In this document: positions 30,433-34,444 of the stretch, piece after piece
How the letters are laid out: each line of letters starts with the position of its first letter
Position numbering within the stretch: position 1 is the stretch's first letter
DNA from: Thermoanaerobaculia bacterium
Lineage (GTDB): Bacteria; Acidobacteriota; Thermoanaerobaculia; Multivoradales; J023
Assembly: GCA_028066595.1 (NCBI GenBank)
Contig: JALCBJ010000070.1
Location: forward strand, 1 to 34,444
Length of the DNA: 34,444 bases
Direction: 5' to 3'
Position numbers and translations under genes: made by a program
The notes under the pieces: generated by a model
Told to the model about the DNA's origin: nothing
Database searches by the model: none
Seen by the model: the letters and a program-made list of their open reading frames with translations, nothing else

Positions 30433-31590
30433 TCAACGAGACGACCGACCTCTTCGCTTCCGCCACCAAATCATGATGCCCGTCAGGTTCAGTCCCAACA
30501 CCGCCAGACCCGCGAAGAAGATCGCCAGCCGCCCGGGCCAGCCAAATCCCTTGCCGGAGTGCAGTGGATACTGCCAAGCGAAGAAGACATCGGCCGAGGT
30601 CCCGTCGGCAGCATGAAGATCCTCGAGAATGGCGCCCGAGCGGCCGTCGACCGCGATCATACGGCGGCCATACATATCCATGTCGCGATGGTCGAAGACA
30701 CGGGCCTCGTAGATCCCCTTCGCGGGAAGGATGGCGATCATATCGACCTCGGCACCATCGGCCGCAGTCCGTGCGGCGGATACGGCGCCGTCCAACGAGA
30801 TGGGCATGTCGTAAAGCGGCGAATCGAGGACAGACGCAGTCCAAGAGTAGCGCGGTGTGATTGCCGAAACTCGAGATGCAACTCCTTCGAAGTAGTCGTA
30901 CCAGTTGAAATACGCTCCGGTGAAGGCGAGGACCAACGTGATCGGAAAGAACCAAAGCCCGCCGGCGCGGTGCAGGTCATACACTCGTCGGGAGCCACCG
31001 GCATCCCAGCGGACCTTGAAGCTCCGGGACCATCGCTTGAGCTTGGGAAACGCGAGAGCCGCTCCTACGAAATGATCGAGAGTCCACAAGATCCCCAGGA
31101 GGCCGAGCAACCAGACTGCGACGCCACCTAGATGCAGGTCGAGGTGTAGTCCGTAAACGAAGTCCATGAGGTGATGGCGGTCGATGTGCCATGAGTCCAT
31201 CTCGCGGACTCCAGCTATCCGGCCGGTGTATGGATCGACGAAGACGTGCGTCTCGTGCTGCAGAGGAGACGCACTATCGGCGCGGTCCGCTAGAAAAACC
31301 CGCATCGTCTCCGTGGGAACGTTGGCCAGATCGACGAACCGAGCGTAGGTGCCTGGTCGGCTCGCTTCTGCGGCGTCAAGCGCCACTTGTAGCGGCACCT
31401 TCTCCCCCGAGGGACTCGCCACGCGTTGGTCGCTGAGTAGTACGTCCAACTCATCATAGAAGACGATGATCGAGCCAGTCATCGCCAGCAGGATCAGCCA
31501 CAGCGACGCGAGCAGGCCGAACCAACGGTGCCAGAAGACGAGCACGGAACGAACGTTCAAACGGCCTTTGCGTATCGCTCCTGGTCTCAT
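30433..31590 (-). CDS. PepSY-associated transmembrane protein (PiuB-like)
   Basis: This 385-residue inner-membrane protein has four transmembrane helices: FWHRWFGLLASLWLILLAMTG near residue 20, a His-rich segment around LHLDLHLGGVAVWLLGLLG, DLHRAGGLWFFPITLVLAFTG, and a last helix before WWRKRRGR. Periplasmic loops of PepSY type lie between helices 1-2 and 3-4. His residues at the helix starts (WHRW, HIDRHH, DLHR) fit the heme- or iron-linked pattern of this family, often found with TonB-dependent iron receptors and thought to help reduce or release iron in the periplasm. It is divergent from a TonB receptor, which supports that role. The ATG at 31590 is taken; a TTG at LNVRSV with AAAGG upstream is an alternative. 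Confidence 0.87.
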   Translation of the reverse strand: MRPGAIRKGRLNVRSVLVFWHRWFGLLASLWLILLAMTGSIIVFYDELDVLLSDQRVASPSGEKVPLQVALDAAEASRPGTYARFVDLANVPTETMRVFLADRADSASPLQHETHVFVDPYTGRIAGVREMDSWHIDRHHLMDFVYGLHLDLHLGGVAVWLLGLLGILWTLDHFVGAALAFPKLKRWSRSFKVRWDAGGSRRVYDLHRAGGLWFFPITLVLAFTGAYFNWYDYFEGVASRVSAITPRYSWTASVLDSPLYDMPISLDGAVSAARTAADGAEVDMIAILPAKGIYEARVFDHRDMDMYGRRMIAVDGRSGAILEDLHAADGTSADVFFAWQYPLHSGKGFGWPGRLAIFFAGLAVLGLNLTGIMIWWRKRRGRSSR

Positions 31591-31906
31591 GGTCGGTGGG
31601 TCGCAGCGGGCCTTCCTGCATACGAAGACATGTGGCAGGGCAGCGATCGTGGTGCTCAGCCTCGCATCTGTCTGCCCGCGCCGCGTCGCGAGACGGCATT
31701 GTAGTCGCGCACCCTGACGTGGCGCCACCACCCTCCAGAGGAGCCGACGCCAAGAGTGTCTCCACAAGTGACCCCCGCGCCATCTCGCAGGAGAATCCGA
31801 TGCCACCGACTCGGCTGGTCAACCAACGCATAGCTGACGAGGGCGTTATTGGGTCCTTACATCCCCTCGCGTTGACCACGGCTGAAGACCAATGCGCCAG
31901 CGACTG

Positions 31907-31938
31907 TTGACAAGTGGACAGCTGTAGTTGAGTATGGA
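31907..31938 (+). promoter_or_regulatory. Candidate promoter of the TonB receptor gene
   Basis: A perfect TTGACA lies at 31907-31912. Possible -10 hexamers are weak: GAGTAT at 31930 (17-bp spacing) or TATGGA at 31933 (20 bp). If right, palindrome 1 covers the -10 element, fitting repression by a bound regulator. Confidence 0.35.
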
Positions 31939-31965
31939 TCTCAATTTGTTGAGACGAAGTCTCAA
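31928..31965. promoter_or_regulatory. Twin operator TTGAG-N7-CTCAA, two copies
   Basis: Two 17-bp palindromes of the same design lie at 31928-31944 (spacer TATGGAT) and 31949-31965 (spacer ACGAAGT, extending to TTGAGAC-GAA-GTCTCAA). Their centres are 21 bp apart, about two helical turns, so two dimers could bind on one face of the DNA. Both also fit TGA-N9-TCA, the form of the RirA iron-responsive box in alphaproteobacteria. They end 65 bp before the TonB receptor start, suggesting iron- or metal-dependent control of the receptor and perhaps of the divergent PepSY gene. Confidence 0.6.
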
Positions 31966-32030
31966 TAAGACGACCCACAGACCCAACCGGTCTGTTCTCT
32001 CCAACTTCACTCGAATCCCAAGGTGATTCC

Positions 32031-34340
32031 ATGACCCTCTGGCTCGATAGATCTACCGCTCGATTCCAACACCTACTATTCGCCACCGTCCTCCTCCTCG
32101 TCGCCATCGGCGCGCCCGCCGGCGCCGTCGCGGCTACCCTAAGCGGACAGGTCACCGACATTTCCGGCGCCGGCCTACCCGGCGTGTCGATCACGGCCAT
32201 TGATGAGGATGGCAGCTATCGAGAAACGACTGCGACCCATCTCGATGGCAGCTACTCTCTAGAGCTTCCGGCCGGCACCTACACGATCGTCGCCGAAACC
32301 GCTGGCCTGATCGCGGCTCGCATCGAGCAAATCGTGCTGGACGCGACATCCAGCCGCGCGCTACCCATCGAGATCCATGAGCTGCAGTTCAAAGAGCGGG
32401 TCGTCGTCACCGGCGGCACGACGAACGACGAAATCTCAGCTGACGAGCTCACTTTCTGGCAGGCCGAGGACCTGAGCGATGTCTTCCGAACCGTACCGTC
32501 GGTCTCTGTCGGCGGCTCTCTCGGCGTTGCGCAGAAGATCTTCGTGCGGGATCTCGAGGATACGTTGCTCAACGTCTCTGTCGATGGTGCTCAGCAAACT
32601 GGCACGCTCTTCCACCACATCGGCAGGGTGTCCATCGAGCCTGAGCTACTGGAGCAGGTCGAGGTGCAGGCCGGCGCCGGTGAGGCGACGAGCGGCTTCG
32701 GTGCCATCGGCGGTGCGATCCGCTTCCGCACCAAGACGGCCGCGGATCTGCTCGCCCCGGGCCAAGAGGTCGGAGTCCTCCTCAAAGGTGGCTATTTCAG
32801 CAACGAAACCTACAAAGGTAGCTTGAGCGCCTTCGGGCGTCTCAATGACAGCTGGAGCTTTCTGGGTTCCTATGTCTATACCGACCGGGAGAACATCGAG
32901 GACGGGAACGGCGACGAGATCAGGGGAACGGCAGGCGAGCAATCGCTGGCGTTCTTGAAGCTGACCGGAGCCCTTTCCGATCGTCAGCTCCTCACGGTGA
33001 GCTACGAGCGCCGGGACGAGGAAGGCGAGTTTGGCCAGAGGCCCAACTGGCCGGTTCTGGAAGGGGATCGGCTGTTCCCGGGTGCTGCGGACCGAGACAC
33101 TGTCGTCGCCAACTATCTGCTCGACCTCAACTCCTTTGTCTCCTTCGAAGCGACCGCCTATTCCACGCAGTCACACTTCGAGCAAGATCGCTTCGATCGC
33201 TGGGGGCTCTATGGCGCTGACATTGATACCTTCGGCCTCGACTTGAGGAACACCACGGAAGTTGGACGCCATGAGCTGATCTACGGCGTCGAATACCGAA
33301 ACGACGAAGTCGTCAGTGAGTACCTTTCGGATCCCAGTGTCTGGGCAGACTGGGCCTGGGATCCGAGTATCGGGCGTTTCGTGGAAGAGGGCACCCTCTT
33401 CGGCGTCTACTATCAGGACCACTTTCAGGTCTCGGAACCGTTCTTGCTGAGCTATGGAGTACGTTACGACGCCTATGATCTCGATCAGGTGACGTACGGC
33501 GCGAGCACCGACAGCAGCGGGGTCAGCGGCAACGTCGGCTTCCTGTGGCAGGTCTCCGATCACGTCAGTCTGTCGGGCGGCGTAGCCCAGGCGCTCCGCG
33601 GCAAAGAAGTCGGGGACGGATTCACGCTCGAGCATCGTCCCGGAAGCCCGTCGATCGATCCCGACATCGAGGCCGAGCAGGTCACCAACAGCGAGCTCGG
33701 GCTGGTCTTCGACAACGGTCGCTGGTTCGCCTCGGCGTCCTTCTTCCAGATGGTCTTCGACGACGTGATTCTGGATCAGATTGGTAGAGGCCCGCCGCCG
33801 CAGGACGGCTCGTACTACGAGAACGTAGGCGAGCTCGAGTCGGACGGCGTCGAGTTGGTGTTCGGATTCCGCAACTCCTCGCTACGTGCGGATCTTTTCT
33901 TCAGGACCTACGATTCTGAGCTCAACGGTGTTCCGGTAGAAGGCTATGAGCACAACGGGCTAGCCAACGTCTCGGGGGATACCTGGAACTTGAAACTCGC
34001 CTACAGTCCCGTGGCCAACCTCCACCTGGGTTGGAACGTAACCTGGGTCGACGATCTCAACGACATCGAGGTGCTCCATCGGGCAGTAGAGCTCGGCTGG
34101 ATCGACGCCCTGCAGACCGTCGACAAACCTGGCTACACGGTTCACGACCTCTCAGCCGAGTGGCTCCCACGGGGCCTCGACGCGCTGGCGGTGAACCTCA
34201 CAGTCACCAACCTCTTCGACGAGCTCTATCGCGACCATGCGAGTGTCGCCGACTACAACGCGATTCCTGGCTGGCAAGGCGTCGCCGGACTCTTCGAAGA
34301 GGGCCGCAACGTACGCCTATCGCTACGCCTGCGTTACTGA
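32031..34340 (+). CDS. TonB-dependent outer-membrane receptor with carboxypeptidase-regulatory-like domain
   Basis: This 769-residue protein has a signal peptide (residues 1-35, cleavage near AVAA) and a beta-sandwich domain of CarboxypepD_reg type (about 36-120, SGQVTDISGAGLPGVSITA). The plug domain follows at about 122-235 (FKERVVVTGG; DLSDVFRTVPSV; LEQVEVQAGAGEATSGFGAIGGAIRF), then a beta-barrel to the C-terminal LSLRLRY. The plug ending and FHHIGRVSIEPELLEQVEV resemble heme/hemoglobin-type receptors, but a clear FRAP/NPNL pair is missing (the equivalent region reads LRGKEVGDGF...). The substrate is therefore heme, iron chelate or another metal complex by inference. The ATG at 32031 has AAGGTGA about 6 bp upstream. 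Regulation probably acts through the twin palindromes upstream. Confidence 0.93.
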   Translation: MTLWLDRSTARFQHLLFATVLLLVAIGAPAGAVAATLSGQVTDISGAGLPGVSITAIDEDGSYRETTATHLDGSYSLELPAGTYTIVAETAGLIAARIEQIVLDATSSRALPIEIHELQFKERVVVTGGTTNDEISADELTFWQAEDLSDVFRTVPSVSVGGSLGVAQKIFVRDLEDTLLNVSVDGAQQTGTLFHHIGRVSIEPELLEQVEVQAGAGEATSGFGAIGGAIRFRTKTAADLLAPGQEVGVLLKGGYFSNETYKGSLSAFGRLNDSWSFLGSYVYTDRENIEDGNGDEIRGTAGEQSLAFLKLTGALSDRQLLTVSYERRDEEGEFGQRPNWPVLEGDRLFPGAADRDTVVANYLLDLNSFVSFEATAYSTQSHFEQDRFDRWGLYGADIDTFGLDLRNTTEVGRHELIYGVEYRNDEVVSEYLSDPSVWADWAWDPSIGRFVEEGTLFGVYYQDHFQVSEPFLLSYGVRYDAYDLDQVTYGASTDSSGVSGNVGFLWQVSDHVSLSGGVAQALRGKEVGDGFTLEHRPGSPSIDPDIEAEQVTNSELGLVFDNGRWFASASFFQMVFDDVILDQIGRGPPPQDGSYYENVGELESDGVELVFGFRNSSLRADLFFRTYDSELNGVPVEGYEHNGLANVSGDTWNLKLAYSPVANLHLGWNVTWVDDLNDIEVLHRAVELGWIDALQTVDKPGYTVHDLSAEWLPRGLDALAVNLTVTNLFDELYRDHASVADYNAIPGWQGVAGLFEEGRNVRLSLRLRY

Positions 34341-34444
34341 GAAGGAGACAAGGCGTAGCGGCTCCCAGAGGCATCCGGCGCGATGAGGTGACCTAGCTAG
34401 ATCGCATCCAGAAACGCCGCCATTTGCCAGGTGACGCTTCGCCT
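34341..34444. other. Right window edge, no gene seen
   Basis: The 104 bp after the receptor stop contain no open frame with family features and no clear terminator hairpin. Confidence 0.5.

Larger units (their letters stand above)
31591..32030. other. 440-bp divergent intergenic region
   Basis: No convincing gene lies here. The left 300 bp have no recognisable structure apart from the presumed promoter of the PepSY gene, which I could not locate. The right 125 bp hold a consensus TTGACA (31907-31912) and the twin palindromes described separately. An antisense frame across the region (31454-32200) is not protein-like. Confidence 0.6.

Noticed and set aside
31928..31965. Canonical Fur box
   Set aside because: The arms TTGAG/CTCAA do not resemble GATAATGATAATC, so I describe the palindrome without naming Fur.
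31454..32200. Leftward 248-codon open frame across the PepSY/TonB gap
   Set aside because: It is antisense to both flanking genes, low in hydrophobic order and has no motif.

Overview
The window reads as chromosomal DNA from a GC-rich, Gram-negative bacterium. A TonB-dependent receptor, a predicted lipoprotein, an exosortase and several polytopic membrane enzymes imply a double-membrane envelope. A serine/threonine kinase with a C-terminal helical region, a TonB receptor with a carboxypeptidase-regulatory-like N-terminal domain, and a small CxxC zinc-ribbon protein of a type I associate with Acidobacteriota and Planctomycetota make an acidobacterial (for example Thermoanaerobaculia-like) origin plausible. 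That placement is an inference: no rRNA or marker phylogeny could be run. I see no prophage, insertion sequence, CRISPR array or restriction system.

Left part (48-12350). A leftward ankyrin-repeat protein with a DUF4253-like C-terminus faces a rightward pair: exosortase H and a small membrane protein overlapping it by one base. A lipoprotein of the DUF2959 type follows. Leftward from 12350 to 4565 lie an ECF sigma factor, its putative membrane partner and a YbjQ-like protein (each pair overlapping by ATGA), then a membrane-anchored multi-Ig-like protein, RadC, and a second ATGA-coupled chain of Hsp33 (hslO), methionyl-tRNA synthetase (metG) and a TatD-type hydrolase.

Middle (12351-21543). 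The 625-bp gap between the divergent sigma-factor and epimerase genes holds three tandem 140-bp elements with perfect 10-bp terminal inverted repeats and identical 22-bp spacers. I do not recognise the family. Next come a sugar epimerase, an 893-residue protein with two glycosyltransferase modules, a transmembrane serine/threonine kinase, a PAP2 phosphatase, a small zinc-ribbon protein, and a secreted protein with a caspase-like His/Cys pattern.

Right part (21616-34340). An enoyl-CoA hydratase appears frameshifted near its C-terminus. It is followed by a surface-glycan or glycolipid cluster: ArnT/PMT-like membrane glycosyltransferase, GT2 glycosyltransferase, methyltransferase and GT4 glycosyltransferase. 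Convergent to this is a pair made of a flippase-like membrane protein and a membrane-fused endonuclease/exonuclease/phosphatase protein. A YtoQ-like protein is followed by a tRNA-Thr-like remnant. The window ends with a divergent pair, a PepSY-type membrane protein and a TonB-dependent receptor, probably for iron or heme uptake. Two identical-architecture palindromes (TTGAG-N7-CTCAA), 21 bp apart, lie upstream of the receptor and look like a tandem operator.

The strongest candidates for something undescribed are the 140-bp repeat array, the twin operator and the secreted caspase-like protein.
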